A DNA stretch of 64,000 nucleotides from Agelas oroides. Its lineage: Eukaryota; Porifera; Demospongiae; Agelasida; Agelasidae. Under the pieces are notes generated by a model that saw only the letters and a program-made list of their open reading frames with translations, was not told the DNA's origin and made no database searches. The stretch covers positions 4,448,274 through 4,512,273 of the forward strand of contig OX422200.1 in NCBI GenBank assembly GCA_949130485.1, in the 5' to 3' direction. Shown piece by piece: positions 34,799-44,587 of the stretch (position 1 is its first letter; the number at the start of each line of letters is the position of its first letter). A program made the translations under genes and the position numbers.

Positions 34799-36001
34799 GC
34801 TTTTCGCGAATGATCACGTGCACTTCAAGTAACAGCGGAAACAGTGCATGCAGTGCGGAAAGACTGCGGGATTAGCGCGGAAAGGCTGCGGAACTGAATA
34901 GCGTGGAAACTGTGCGGAGAGACTGCGGGAACACTGCGGACATAGTGCGGTTATGGCGCGGAACAACTGCGTTTCCGCTACAGACGCGACGTCGGAGTGC
35001 ACTACTGGGCCACCATAGACTAGACCCCACCCGCGAGGGGTCACTCTAAAAGTAGGAACGGGAAATGGGGAAATGAAGAAATGGGGAAATGGAGACGGCA
35101 ACGCACTGTACTACGACACAAGTGGTGAGTTGTAAAACAGGACAGTAGTGAGTGTACATGTTGTGCAAAGTAGCTTAAAGTATTTGCTAGTCGGGGTAGG
35201 CCTATAATTTTGTTCCTTCTCTGATGAGGAAAGCAACTGTATACCATGTTATGTATACTGACTAAGTATATGCACACACTCCAGTTATTTGATCCATGTA
35301 CTGCTAGTGCTGATTATTCTTGTGGAATTGCCTCACTTAGCTATAAAGCTGTTGAATGTTACCTCCTCTACCCAGTGCATGCAATTATAAATCACACATG
35401 CACAGTTATTATATACTCAAACTATGTCTGATCTCCACAGAGCTGGTGTGTGTATAGATTCTGGTGAAGAACGACTGCAAACATGCATTTGTCATATACT
35501 ATAGAATAAATCATGTTTTTGTAAATAATAGTGCTGCATGTATATGAAACAAATACATGTACGTGGCTCCCTAATGAAGCAAGAAACCAAAGAGGACTCA
35601 AAATGATTCTTTGTAGAAAGTTGGAACAAGGTATGAGTAATGACTCACAAATTTAACAAACTTAAAGAAAGCTAACAAGCTGCCAAAAGTGAAGTGCTAG
35701 CTTGCCGACCATGATGCAATATGCAATGCCGTTGCATATGGTATATGTATACATCCCTTTGGTGCAAATTGTAAGGTATAGATGATCTCAATAAATGCTG
35801 GATGGACATTGACTTCAGTTTTGTCACACAATATTTGATGACTGCAGTAACAAAATGTCAGCAGTTTGCTGAGTAAAATGCAATGTGCTTTCTTCCCATT
35901 TCCTCATTTCCTCGTTTCCCATTTCCCATTTCTCATTTCCTCGTTCCTACTTTTAGAGTGACCCACCCGCGAGTGGGGTCTATAGTCTGGGCACGAGACT
36001 A

Positions 36002-36690
36002 GGGTTTCCACGGCCACAGCCACGTGAGATGTCCACACAAGATAGATTACTCCGCACAGGCTGTCTTCTGATCACGTCAATTCCCACTGGCACTGTGGAC
36101 GACTGCAACTACTTCAACTGCAGGTGGTTCCCCGCTCTTGATTTTAAGTAAGCCAAAAGATTTGTGCAGATAGACAACGGGAAGATTTTTCTTTCCTCAA
36201 GGCTAACCGCATCCGAAGTGGAAACATAGATTATAGACCTACGTAGGTCTATAATCTATGGTGGAAATAAAACGGAAATCTCCTACTTCCTACTGTGGCG
36301 CAGCTTGTCTTTTTTTTTCCGAGCATAACCGCACCCCAAGTGGAAAGAATAGGGTGACTGGGGTGCAGGCGGTAACTGCATCCAAAGTGCAAAGTATCAG
36401 GTATAGATGGTAGGCCATTTAGTCCTGCGCATAACTGGAGATCAAATAGAGGCACACACTTACAGGTGGTGAGCAAGCAGCAAGAGCACAAACTTTGACT
36501 ATAAGAGAAAGGCCATAGATGTGAAGAGTGTGGTAAGCAAGGGTGAAAGACAGAGGGTGTAAATGAAGACAGGTCCTACTGACAACAAAGGCACTGAGGA
36601 ACAGGGGGTACAAATGAAGTGCAGTATCCAGCCGTTAACAGTAAGCATAGCCATGCATGTAGAGCGAAGTGAAGCTATTGTAATGTATGT
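36002..36690. repeat. right part of dispersed repeat
   Basis: 36004-36245 matches 62993-63242 (TTTCCACGGCCACAGCCACG, AAGTAAGCCAAAAGATTTGT, GGCTAACCGCATCCGAAGTG). 36300-36680 matches 8400-8770. The repeat is therefore long and modular: GTTTCCACGG block, TTTTCCGAGCATAACC block, then GTGAAGCT block. Copies differ in which modules remain. Confidence 0.7.
36225..36260. repeat. perfect 36-bp palindrome
   Basis: CATAGATTATAGACCTAC followed by its exact reverse complement. In the sister repeat at 63225-63243 only the left half is present, so this is an inverted duplication private to this copy. Confidence 0.85.
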
Positions 36691-37071
36691 GAAGTGTGTC
36701 TGTTGGAGTGGAAAAATGGAGGTTGTGGTAGTTGGGTGTTATAGGAAAGTGTGTCTTAAACGTTGACAGGTATGTATGGTTTGTTTTGTGGGGTGCTGGC
36801 TAAACAGGGTGGTTGGTGTACATGTATATGACTGGATGTACAAGTTGTAGTATATCAGTGTGCATGAAGCTCCTTGTTCGCAGGCACCAGTACGCTATGT
36901 ACACTACATGTCACTGTAGGTCTAATATTTTTTTCTCTCGTACATACACTTGCAATGTAGTTAATTAATGGTTGCTTGGATGCACACAAGGTAAGTGTTC
37001 TACCGATCGCCTCTACTTCGCAATACTATTGAGCCAACTTACACCTTTGTACCTTCCATGGACTATGGGTC
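36691..37071. other. no supported gene
   Basis: AT-rich spacer between the dispersed repeat and the DIRS-order element. I see no motif or structured repeat in it. Confidence 0.5.
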
Positions 37072-37274
37072 ATTGAAGGTTAATGGGGACTATTAACCAA
37101 GGTTAATAGGAGAAACTGGGAGGCGGCCGGAGTAGGCAGACCGCAAATCCACTGAGCATGCGCAGAAGCTACGTGAAGCAAGCCTCACATGTCAGACTAG
37201 CTCTCAATAGCGTATCGAAATCCCGTATATTCTTGCTGGAAGGGGCGCGTGTCCTACCGTCGTAGATACGAACA

Positions 37275-39136
37275 ATGGCAGAGGAGAGCTCGGCCGAGGT
37301 CGAACTGGAGAAGAAGATAGAGAGTGTCGTCGAAAGAGTGCTAGAGCGCCACCTGCAACACCTTTCACAACTAAACACCGAAGCTGGAGAACCCTCAAAG
37401 AGAGCTAGCGGGAGTGAGTTACACTGATGTACCATTCTCCCATGTGGGATGACGAGCTGCCATCGGGCACTCACCAAAGAAATTGGTACGGGCGCCGGAC
37501 AATAATGAGCGCGCCTTATCGGCCGGCGGGCCGGCTGGCGCGAGCGCTCGGAGCCGCGGGGGGCTGGTCACTCTCGCCGGCTAGCGGGCGCCGGGCGTCC
37601 GACACGCCTTCTAGCTAGCGGAGTCGCACGGGTGCCGGCGTTTTTTCTCGGACCCCCCATTCCATGGGGGCGAGCATCATGTACATTCACAAGTGGTACA
37701 AACGGCCGGGGTTGAGAATGGACACTGCCTGCCTTCAAACTATCGGCGGTACGGGGGAGGGGGGAAAATCCGGACCCCAAGCTACTCCCCACCCGTCTCA
37801 GAGTTTGAGATCGGTACAAACAGCCAGGCTCGAGAATGGGCACTACCTGCCCTCAAACTATTGGAGGTACGGGGGTGGGGGGAAATCTGAACCCCAAGCT
37901 ACTCCCCACGGAACCACATTTCGATACACTCTCAAAAGGCAGAGTAGAGCCCGATATAATAAGCATGCGGATGGCTTACCGCACCCAGAAGAGGGCTGAG
38001 GTCACAAACCGGGCCGTAGGAGTTATCCACCGGGCCAAAGCCACAGGGCACTCAGGGCGTTAATGATGCCCCAAGCACCAGTAGGAGTATTAACCAGGGT
38101 GACTGGTATCAGGTGTAGCCAGATTAAATCATTGTATCATACCATGTAGGACTGGAGGATGGCATGCCGCAGAGGGAAGAGCTTGAGAACATCAATACAA
38201 TAGAGCCCTCCCTAATCCAGGCGGGACAAAAAGATGACAAGTCGGTTCTGGATGAATCAGCCCGTACATTAGCCAACATGCTGAGCGGCCTGACCCCGGA
38301 AGGCGAGGCAACTCGTCCTAAAGCTGAGTTTACACTCAAAGCTACGTTCCTGGGTGACGGCCTTCCGCCAATACCAGCAAAACTGGCTGAGAGAATCTGT
38401 CGATGGGAATACATAGACATGTCTGACCTCCTGCCGGAATTCTGGCGGGACCAAAAGGCAGAGGAGGGAACAGCCAAGTGGGCGAACTGGTTGTCAGCTA
38501 AGAAGAGAGGGTACAGGACATAAATGTATGGCTTCAGTGCTATGCTATATTCGTTGGGGTGATGGCAACAAAGTCCCCCGAGATGGTCCCGGAACTCATG
38601 GCTTATATGATCAGCATTCTACGGGCCAGCCAAGAATACGAGGGTCTAGCATGGGCAACCTACGATGCAGCCTACCGTCCGCAGCCACAGGCCACAAGCA
38701 GTGGTCCGAAGTGAACCCATCACTGTACACCATCTGCTTTACGGGCTAAGCAAGAAAGGCTACCCGATGCGACCTATGCCTCAGCACAGCTCACAAGACA
38801 TCAGAGTGCTCTCTGGCAATAGACGAGGACCCAGACGTAGGACAGCGGCTGAAAGCCATGGAATCGGCAGTGATAGCCTTCTCAGCCAACCCACAAGGCA
38901 TCACAGCAACCCGCGGCATCCGCTCATCTGAGGTGTGCTGGCTCTTCAATGAAAAACGGTGCAAGTTTTGCAACTGCAAGTACTGGCACATCTGCCGGAC
39001 CTGTAGAATGCCCCTCCGCAGCAAAACGGGCGGACCCAGCTCCAAGTTTGGGGCCGGGCCCCATACGTCGGGACAGCCAGTTTCACAACCACATTCCCAC
39101 ATTACAGGATTGTATACCTATCCAGGCATCCCATAG
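37275..39136 (+). pseudogene. gag-like ORF1 of the Ngaro-like element, broken
   Basis: The first exon-like segment (37275-37413, MAEESSAEVELEKKIESVVE, coiled-coil-like) joins in phase to 38150 through GT-AG sites. A 736-bp intron therefore seems to interrupt gag. The second part contains LPPIPAKLAERI and YIDMSDLLPEFW, seen in DIRS-type ORF1 proteins. A frameshift near 38510 leads into VQDINVWLQCYAIFVG and RASQEYEGLAWATYDAAYR. A second shift follows near 38675, and a TAA at 38747-38749 breaks the frame again. Then comes a CDLCLSTAHKTSEC knuckle and a Cys/His-rich CKFCNCKYWHICRTC. Not translatable as one protein. Confidence 0.7.
37693..37915. repeat. two ~123-bp tandem units inside the gag intron
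   Basis: Units start at about 37693 and 37816 with GGTACAAACGGCC / GGTACAAACAGCC and share ACTGCCTGCCTTCAAACTAT-like and CCCAAGCTACTCCCCAC blocks. A GC-rich stretch (37490-37610) precedes them. Confidence 0.75.
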
Positions 39137-39396
39137 TAGCTCAACATGACCAGGGATAGCTCCTGGTACAAGCATGATATTGCCTACTTGTAACCTGACA
39201 GTGAACCAGTCGTTGATCCATCTGTTATGATAACTGAATAATTGCCAATACACAATCTGTACTTTATCACAAACCGTTATTGTCTCTCTAGAGTATCACT
39301 ACATGGATGAACTGGTAGAGCTGGAGAGCCGTAGGAAGGGGACCTCTGTCATGGTCCCAACCATGCTGACCACCTATCCTTCCCCCCCTGCAGTGG

Positions 39397-40809
39397 GAGG
39401 ACTGGGAGGACTGCCTAGCTAATCACCCAGACCGAAGCTTTGCTGTGTACATCACTAATGGAATTCGTGATGGGTTTCGGATTGGCTATGACTATCAGTC
39501 CAACAAGTGTAAGAAGGCAACTGGCAACATGCGCTCTGCAGCCAACCACCCAGAAGTGATAAGGGAATACATAGCCAAGGAATGTTCTGAAGGGCGTATC
39601 CTCGGGCCTTTCGATCCAAACCTGCTGCCAGAAGTCCAGATAAGCAGATTCGGTGTGATCCCTAAAAGAAACTCCAGCAGCTGGCAGCTGATATTAGACC
39701 TGTCCTCACCAGAAGGCTGGAGCGTTAACGATGGGATAGACTCAGACCTATGCTCCCTGTCCTATGTCAGTATCGAGGACGCAGCCAGAGCTATCGTAGA
39801 GTCCGGGCCAGGATCGAAGCTGGCAAAAATCGACATCAAAAATGCTTACAGAATTGTGCCAGTACACCCTGAGGACCGCTTGCTGTTGGGCATGGTCTGG
39901 GATGAAGGGCTGTACGTGGATGCTGTACTTCCTTTTGGGCTACGCTCCGCTCCTAAGGTGTTTACAGCATTAGCAGACGCTCTGGAATGGGTCATAAAAA
40001 GAGAAGGGGTACAGAAACTATTCCACTACCAAGACGATTTCTTAATTGTAGGTCCACCAGCCTCAAGGCAGTGTGAGGAGGATCTGCAAAAATTGCTAGT
40101 TATTTTCGACAGGTTGCATATACCAGTTGCTATAAGCAAACTTGAGGGACCAACAGAACGCTTAACCTTTCTCGGGATCGAACTGGACACACAAGCAATG
40201 ATCCTACGCTTGCCAGCCAGCAAGCTAGATGAGCTCAGACTCTTGGTGGCTCAGTGGCAGGGGAAGAAGTTTTGTGTGAAGAAGGATCTTCAATCTCTAG
40301 TAGGTAAACTACAACAGGCCTGCAAGGTTGTCCGTTCCGGGCAGACATTTCTTCGGAGAATGTTTGAGCTGTTGAAGGGCACCTCAAAGAAACAACACTT
40401 CATTCGTCTGAACGCTTCTTTCCGGTCTGACCTCATGTGGTGGAATCTTTTTCTAGAATCCTGGAACGGGATATCCATGTTAGAAGACCCAGCGTGGAAG
40501 TCAGCACCCTTCCACCTATGCACAGATGCCTCAGGCTCCTTTGGCTGCGGTGCATGGTCGGGGCATTCCTGGTTCCAGTATTCTTGGCCAGAGTGTTTTA
40601 AACAGCAGTCCATAGCAGTGAAGGAACTGCTTCCAATCGTGATGGCATGCATGGTGTGGGGTAAGACCTGGTGCAAGAACGCAGTGTTAGTCCACTGCGA
40701 CAACCAAGCGGTGGTGGAGGTCGTAAATGCCGGCTACTGTAAAGACTCCCACCTCATGCAACTGCTGCGGTGCCTATTCTTCATTACCACATTTTCAAAA
40801 TCTCAGTAA
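39397..40809 (+). CDS. reverse transcriptase / RNase H of the Ngaro-like element
   Basis: The open frame extends upstream of the first in-frame start-like codon. NHPDRSFAVYITNGIRDGF matches the N-terminal block common in DIRS RT proteins, so the true start is unclear and may follow an acceptor near 39394. RT motifs: RFGVIPKRNS, WQLILDLSSPEG, AKIDIKNAYRIVPVHP, LPFGLRSAPKVFTALADAL, the active-site box HYQDDFLIVG, and LTFLGIELDT. RNase H follows with LCTDASGSFGCGAW, KELLPIV and VHCDNQAVVEVV. The frame stops at 40807-40809. The conserved end (VKAAHIPGHMNTGADALSRN) continues in another frame, 40770-41018, so there is a one-base shift between about 40771 and 40800. It could be a mutation or a recoding site. 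Confidence 0.88.
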   Translation, partial: EDWEDCLANHPDRSFAVYITNGIRDGFRIGYDYQSNKCKKATGNMRSAANHPEVIREYIAKECSEGRILGPFDPNLLPEVQISRFGVIPKRNSSSWQLILDLSSPEGWSVNDGIDSDLCSLSYVSIEDAARAIVESGPGSKLAKIDIKNAYRIVPVHPEDRLLLGMVWDEGLYVDAVLPFGLRSAPKVFTALADALEWVIKREGVQKLFHYQDDFLIVGPPASRQCEEDLQKLLVIFDRLHIPVAISKLEGPTERLTFLGIELDTQAMILRLPASKLDELRLLVAQWQGKKFCVKKDLQSLVGKLQQACKVVRSGQTFLRRMFELLKGTSKKQHFIRLNASFRSDLMWWNLFLESWNGISMLEDPAWKSAPFHLCTDASGSFGCGAWSGHSWFQYSWPECFKQQSIAVKELLPIVMACMVWGKTWCKNAVLVHCDNQAVVEVVNAGYCKDSHLMQLLRCLFFITTFSKSQ

Positions 40810-40963
40810 AGGCAGCTCATATTCCAGGACATATGAATACGGGAGCAGATGCGCTGTCCAGGAATAATATGCACCTCTTCTTTTCACAGGTCCCCACAGC
40901 AAACAAGACCCCAACTTCCATTCCGTCGGCACTGATAGAGCTTCTGGTCCTCCAACAGCCAGA

Positions 40964-41884
40964 TTGGACATCACAACCCTGGTCCCAACTGTTCACAAGC
41001 TGTTTGCAGCAGGTCTAGCTCCAGCCACCAAGAGAGCATACAAGTCGGGGGGAGTTCGCTATCAAAAGTTCTGCACTGATGCCAAGGTCACACCATTCCC
41101 AACATCTGAGAAGATCCTGCTGCTGTTCGTCGGTTTTCTGCACCAGCAACAACTGGCACATGGTACTATAAAGAGCTATTTGGCGGCGGTGAGGTACGAA
41201 CAAATTGCCCAGGGCATGGACAACCCCAACATTAGCGCTATGCCTCAACTGGAATATGTACTGAAGGGTGTCAAGAAAGCAACCCCAGCTAGTTCAAGGC
41301 GCCGGCTCCCCATAACTCCAGATATCCTGCTTAGGCTGAGACAAGTGTGGCAGCAGGATCCAAAGCCACGTAATGCGAAGATGATGTGGGCTGCCTCATG
41401 TCTGTGTTTTTTTGGCTTACTGCGCTCCGGAGAGATTGTGTCACCATCGGAGAAATACTTTGACCCACTCACCCACCTATGTTTTAGTGACGTTCGAGTC
41501 GACAGTCACTCTTCCCCATCCTATTTACAAGTTACAATAAAGGCCTCAAAGACAGACCCCTTCCGCCAAGGAGTTACTCTGTTCATAGGGGTCTCGGAAG
41601 GAACTCTGTGTCCAGTGTCAGCAGTGTTGAACTATATGGTAGCACGGGGAAGCTCACCTGGCCCACTGTTTACCTGGGATGATGGTAGATATCTCACCAG
41701 GGAAAGCTTTGTGGCTAGGGTTAGGTCAGCCCTCTCTGCAGCAGGCTACAGAGGGACGGGCTACGCAGGCCATAGCTTCCGAATAGGGGCAGCCACAACC
41801 GCATCCAAATGTGGCGTGCAGGACTCCTTGATCAAAACTCTGGGGAGGTGGGAGAGCGCTGCATATACTCGTTACATAAAGTAA
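40964..41884 (+). CDS. tyrosine recombinase of the Ngaro-like element
   Basis: An intact frame of 306 codons. The N-terminal SAM-like part reads KRAYKSGGVRYQKFC...TIKSYLAAVRYEQ. The catalytic domain has the first arginine in CFFGLLRSGEIV, a lysine in TIKASKTDPF, the HSFRIGAATTA box (HxxR), the LGRWES histidine/tryptophan-equivalent position and the final tyrosine in AYTRYIK. This enzyme is thought to integrate circular cDNA intermediates. The stop codon lies within the first bases of repeat B1. The frame overlaps the end of the RNase H frame. Confidence 0.93.
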   Translation: MDITTLVPTVHKLFAAGLAPATKRAYKSGGVRYQKFCTDAKVTPFPTSEKILLLFVGFLHQQQLAHGTIKSYLAAVRYEQIAQGMDNPNISAMPQLEYVLKGVKKATPASSRRRLPITPDILLRLRQVWQQDPKPRNAKMMWAASCLCFFGLLRSGEIVSPSEKYFDPLTHLCFSDVRVDSHSSPSYLQVTIKASKTDPFRQGVTLFIGVSEGTLCPVSAVLNYMVARGSSPGPLFTWDDGRYLTRESFVARVRSALSAAGYRGTGYAGHSFRIGAATTASKCGVQDSLIKTLGRWESAAYTRYIK

Positions 41885-42690
41885 CTGCCGTGGCAGCTAC
41901 GCCCAGTACCTGACCCACCAAACCTCATTAGAGTTTTGGAGGGAATTAATATTAATGTTGGCTACATCAGGCAAGGTTCTATACCTATTAATTGAAGGTT
42001 AATGGGGACTATTAACCAAGGTTAATAGGAGAAACTGGGAGGCGGAGTAGGCAGACCGCAAATCCACTGAGCATGCGCAGAAGCTACGTGAAGCAAGCCT
42101 CACATGTCAGACTAGCTCTCAATAGCGTATCCCACCCTCCCAAACCCCTTCTTTAAATCAGGTGTTACAGAAGCTATGTCAGTTCTATTTTACTTTATTT
42201 TTTTATTTTTCCCGTGGATGTCTCAAGAGGCCTCTAACAGTACGTCCACCGTGAAAGGGCTGGGCGTAGCGGAAGTCCCCTTCCAGCTATCCTCCCCCAA
42301 GCTGGGATTAAGGACCATAATTAATAAATGAGAGAAGTAAAGGAAGGGACGGGAAAATTAAGCTAAAGGCAGAAAAGTAACTGCCGTGGCAGCTACGCCC
42401 AGTACCTGACCCACCAAACCTCATTAGAGTTTTGGAGGGAATTAATATTAATGTTGGCTACATCAGGCAAGGTTCTATACCTATTAATATCACTTCTTAT
42501 AACCGGGCTACGTGAGACTAGGTGCTTTTAGCCTCAATTTACCTCTACAGTAACTATTAAAGTCTCCCACGAAGCAGTGCCCAGTCTTCATAGCACTTCT
42601 GCAATTCCAGATACTTATTTTTAATGTACCTGATATTCAATCTGCATTATTTGTAACTGTAAGCCTCATTTGTGAACTAATCACAATCTT

Positions 42691-42757
42691 TTAACAAAGC
42701 ATTTATTATGATGCAGGAGGAACATCCCCTCCTGCATTGTAATAAATGCTTTGTTAA
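42691..42757. mobile_element. 67-bp hairpin, MITE-like
   Basis: TTAACAAAGCATTTATTATG plus ATGCAGGAGG pairs with CCTCCTGCATTGTAATAAATGCTTTGTTAA around a 7-base loop. One or two mismatches only. Confidence 0.75.
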
Positions 42758-42851
42758 CTTGTGTTAACAAAGCGGAAAGGGTACTCCCCTGAAGACCAGT
42801 GTTTTTTTTTTTTTTGAGCATATCTTCCAAAAAAACAATGACATACTTTGC

Positions 42852-42998
42852 CATAACTGCCCCACCCATTTAAGTCATAAATGCCCTGCCCATTTAAGTC
42901 GTAAATGCCCCACCCATTTAAGTTGTAAATGCCCCGTCCATTTAAGTCGTAAATGCCCCGCCCATTTAAGTCCATCCATTTAAGCCAGAAATGCCCCA
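42852..42998. repeat. ~23-bp minisatellite
   Basis: About six copies of CCCATTTAAGTCGTAAATGCCCCG with point variants. The minus strand reads as NGWGIYDL repeats by chance. Confidence 0.85.
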
Positions 42999-42999
42999 T

Positions 43000-43440
43000 C
43001 CCCATATCCCATCGTGTTTTAGACTTCACACTTTATATATGTGTGGAAATTTTCACATCATGAACATCGATGTGCCAGCGGTGTTGGTGCTCCCCCAATC
43101 GACACACAACTCCTGTTACTTCCTGATATATGGTAATATGCTGTGCATTCACAGTCTACTCTTGTAATAGTTGTGTACATACGAAAACGTCAAGTACCCC
43201 ACATAGTGTAGGCCTAGCTCACTTATTCTTGCAGAGGTAAGACTCTTGCTTCTGGTTTCTTACTCACAGTTGCCATAGTACATTTGTGTACATTCCTGAG
43301 CTTTACATTATCTATACACCACTTTTTTGTTGATCTTTGATTGAGAACCTCAAACTGCAATACAGCAGCGTATAGTGTAAGACAGTTGTATGCTAGTACT
43401 TAATCTACTGAACCATTGATCTCTTTCAGAATCTGTAAGG
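43000..43440. other. possible 5' region of the repeat-exon gene
   Basis: Contains donor-like GAGGTAAGA at 43232-43240 and an acceptor just before 43431, consistent with an untranslated or short 5' exon. Nothing more can be supported. Confidence 0.3.
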
Positions 43441-44109
43441 GTGTCTGTGATGAAAAGACTAACAAGTGGCCATTCTCCGCAGTATGTAGGGTACCCTTCA
43501 AAGAGGCACAGGAAATCAGAGCTGAGTGTGCATTCTGAAATTGTGGGGGCTCACTGTGATCAACTGTCAACTGCTTCCAGATTTGATTCTATCGTGAAGG
43601 GTGATTTCCGATCCAATGAAGTGCCAACAGGTTCCAGCTTCAGTTTTCAACCTGCAAGGTCACAGTCACAACATCCTAGTGGGGAGTCTGGCTCACCGCA
43701 GTTGTTATCAAGTGTCCATGGCCAAGCTTATAATGAACTTCCCACAAGTTCCAACTTAAGCTGTTTTCAACCTGCAAGGTCACAGTCACAACATCCTAGT
43801 GGGGAGTCTGGCTCACCACAGTTGTCATCAAGTGTCCGTGGCCAAGCTTATAATGAACTGCCCACAAGTTCCAACTTAAGCTGTTTTCAACCTGCAAGGT
43901 CACAGTCACAACATCCTAGTGGGGAGTCTGGCTCACCACAGTTGTCATCAAGTGTCCATGGCCAAGCTTACCATAAAATTCATGTGAATTCTGGACAACA
44001 CCCCAGCTCTCACACCTATTTCCACCCATTTCCCCTACCTGGACACTACCACCGGCCTGCCTTGTTATCACATGGGCCATGGGAACATCATCGTTTCAGC
44101 TACAGCGGG
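43441..44109 (+). CDS. unknown exon with three 40-residue repeats
   Basis: A 223-codon open frame probably entered at a CTTTCAG acceptor near 43430. A donor-like GGGTGAGT overlaps the stop at 44103-44112, so the coding exon may end there and continue elsewhere. The middle is three head-to-tail repeats of exactly 120 bp (starting near 43641, 43761 and 43881), each reading FQPARSQSQHPSGESGSPQL and SSVHGQAYNELPTSSN. The N-terminus is basic (PSKRHRKS) and the C-terminus is His/Pro/Tyr-rich. No family is recognised. Preservation of the frame through three repeats argues for coding, but a young tandem duplication would also do this. Confidence 0.45.
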
Positions 44110-44370
44110 TGAGTTTTAATTAATGCTCTATGCTCAGTGCTTAGTTTCAGTAGGCTCATTCCCACCCTTTTTTCATGTGCAATTTACTGTGCAGAAAAAA
44201 TGGAGAGAGCCTTGAAGATTTAATAATGTGCACAATGTAAGTTGAGTGCATAGTTTACACAGTCGTAGTTTAGTTCAACATGGCAGTGTCACCAGAGGAG
44301 GTAGTGCAAGTATACAGATTTAGTATTAGTGAAAATCTGAGTTATGCGATGGCTGTGCAACAAAAGACAG

Positions 44371-44470
44371 CAGATTTCGGCACCGTCTGTTCCACAGTGC
44401 ATTTGTACAAACAACCTATCCTTCAAGATATGTATATTTCAGGTGGTCAAGAGTCCACACAGCTGTGGTG
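44371..44470 (+). repeat. single arm of the SIAE-intron inverted repeat
   Basis: GCAGATTTCGGCACC, CTATCCTTCAAGATATGTAT and GGTGGTCAAGAGTCCACAC match the arm at 20364-20462. The match ends exactly where the inverted RNPC3 fragment begins. Confidence 0.7.
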
Positions 44471-44587
44471 AGTACTAGTAACATAACGTCTGTCTTGACT
44501 ACAAATGTAGTCCATAGGATACACATTCCCTGATGATACACACATGCACACACCATCTTTCCCCTTGGAGGTAGTAGTACGACATCT
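44471..44587 (-). pseudogene. inverted fragment of RNPC3 exon 1 and intron 1
   Basis: The reverse complement matches about 7752-7868: the last ~35 coding bases of exon 1 (encoding VVLLPPRGKM), the GTGTGTGC donor and about 80 bp of intron. The orientation is opposite to the rest of RNPC3 copy B, and the start codon and RNP2 motif are missing. It explains where part of the missing exon went. Confidence 0.85.

Larger units (their letters stand above)
29646..35017. mobile_element. 5.37-kb two-gene DNA transposon, kinase plus integrase-type transposase
   Basis: Terminal inverted repeats of about 190-215 bp begin TATGGTGGCCCAGTAGTGC at the left and end with its reverse complement at the right. GACT is present at both junctions (29642-29645 and 35018-35021), a candidate 4-bp target duplication. 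Inside are two convergent multi-exon genes: an IRAK-like kinase starting 60 bp inside the left repeat, and an integrase-core transposase starting about 30 bp inside the right repeat. Their ends lie about 150 bp apart near 32.7 kb. Both genes carry disabling mutations, so this copy is probably dead. It is nested in an older MITE. Confidence 0.72.
29628..36001. mobile_element. TAGTCTCG-family MITE interrupted by a transposon
   Basis: The left end TAGTCTCGTGCCCAGACT (29628-29645) and the right end (to 36001, GTCTGGGCACGAGACTA) are inverted copies. Inner inverted sequence ACCCCACCCGCGAG...TCACTCTAAAAGTAGGAACG at 35023-35065 pairs with 35940-35985. The 9-bp flanks GGATTTCCA (29619-29627) and GGGTTTCCA (36002-36010) match at 8 of 9. 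The 5.37-kb transposon at 29646-35017 sits inside its left end. The remaining interior (35100-35880) is AT-rich with no supported gene. Confidence 0.75.
37072..42488 (+). mobile_element. Ngaro-like DIRS-order retrotransposon with split direct repeats
   Basis: Order of parts: A1 (37072-37216), gag, RT/RNase H, tyrosine recombinase, B1 (41881-41992), A2 (41991-42131), a 245-bp spacer, B2 (42377-42488). A1 and A2 differ mainly by a 4-bp indel near GGAGGCGG. B1 and B2 look identical. The A1-B1-A2-B2 arrangement with a tyrosine recombinase and no integrase or protease is the hallmark of Ngaro/PAT-type elements. The high identity of the repeats suggests recent insertion, although gag and the RT/RNase H frame are already broken. 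Confidence 0.9.

Noticed and set aside
37490-37620. GC-rich stretch as an rRNA gene or CpG-island promoter
   Set aside because: Too short, no conserved rRNA core seen, and it lies inside the Ngaro-like element's gag intron.
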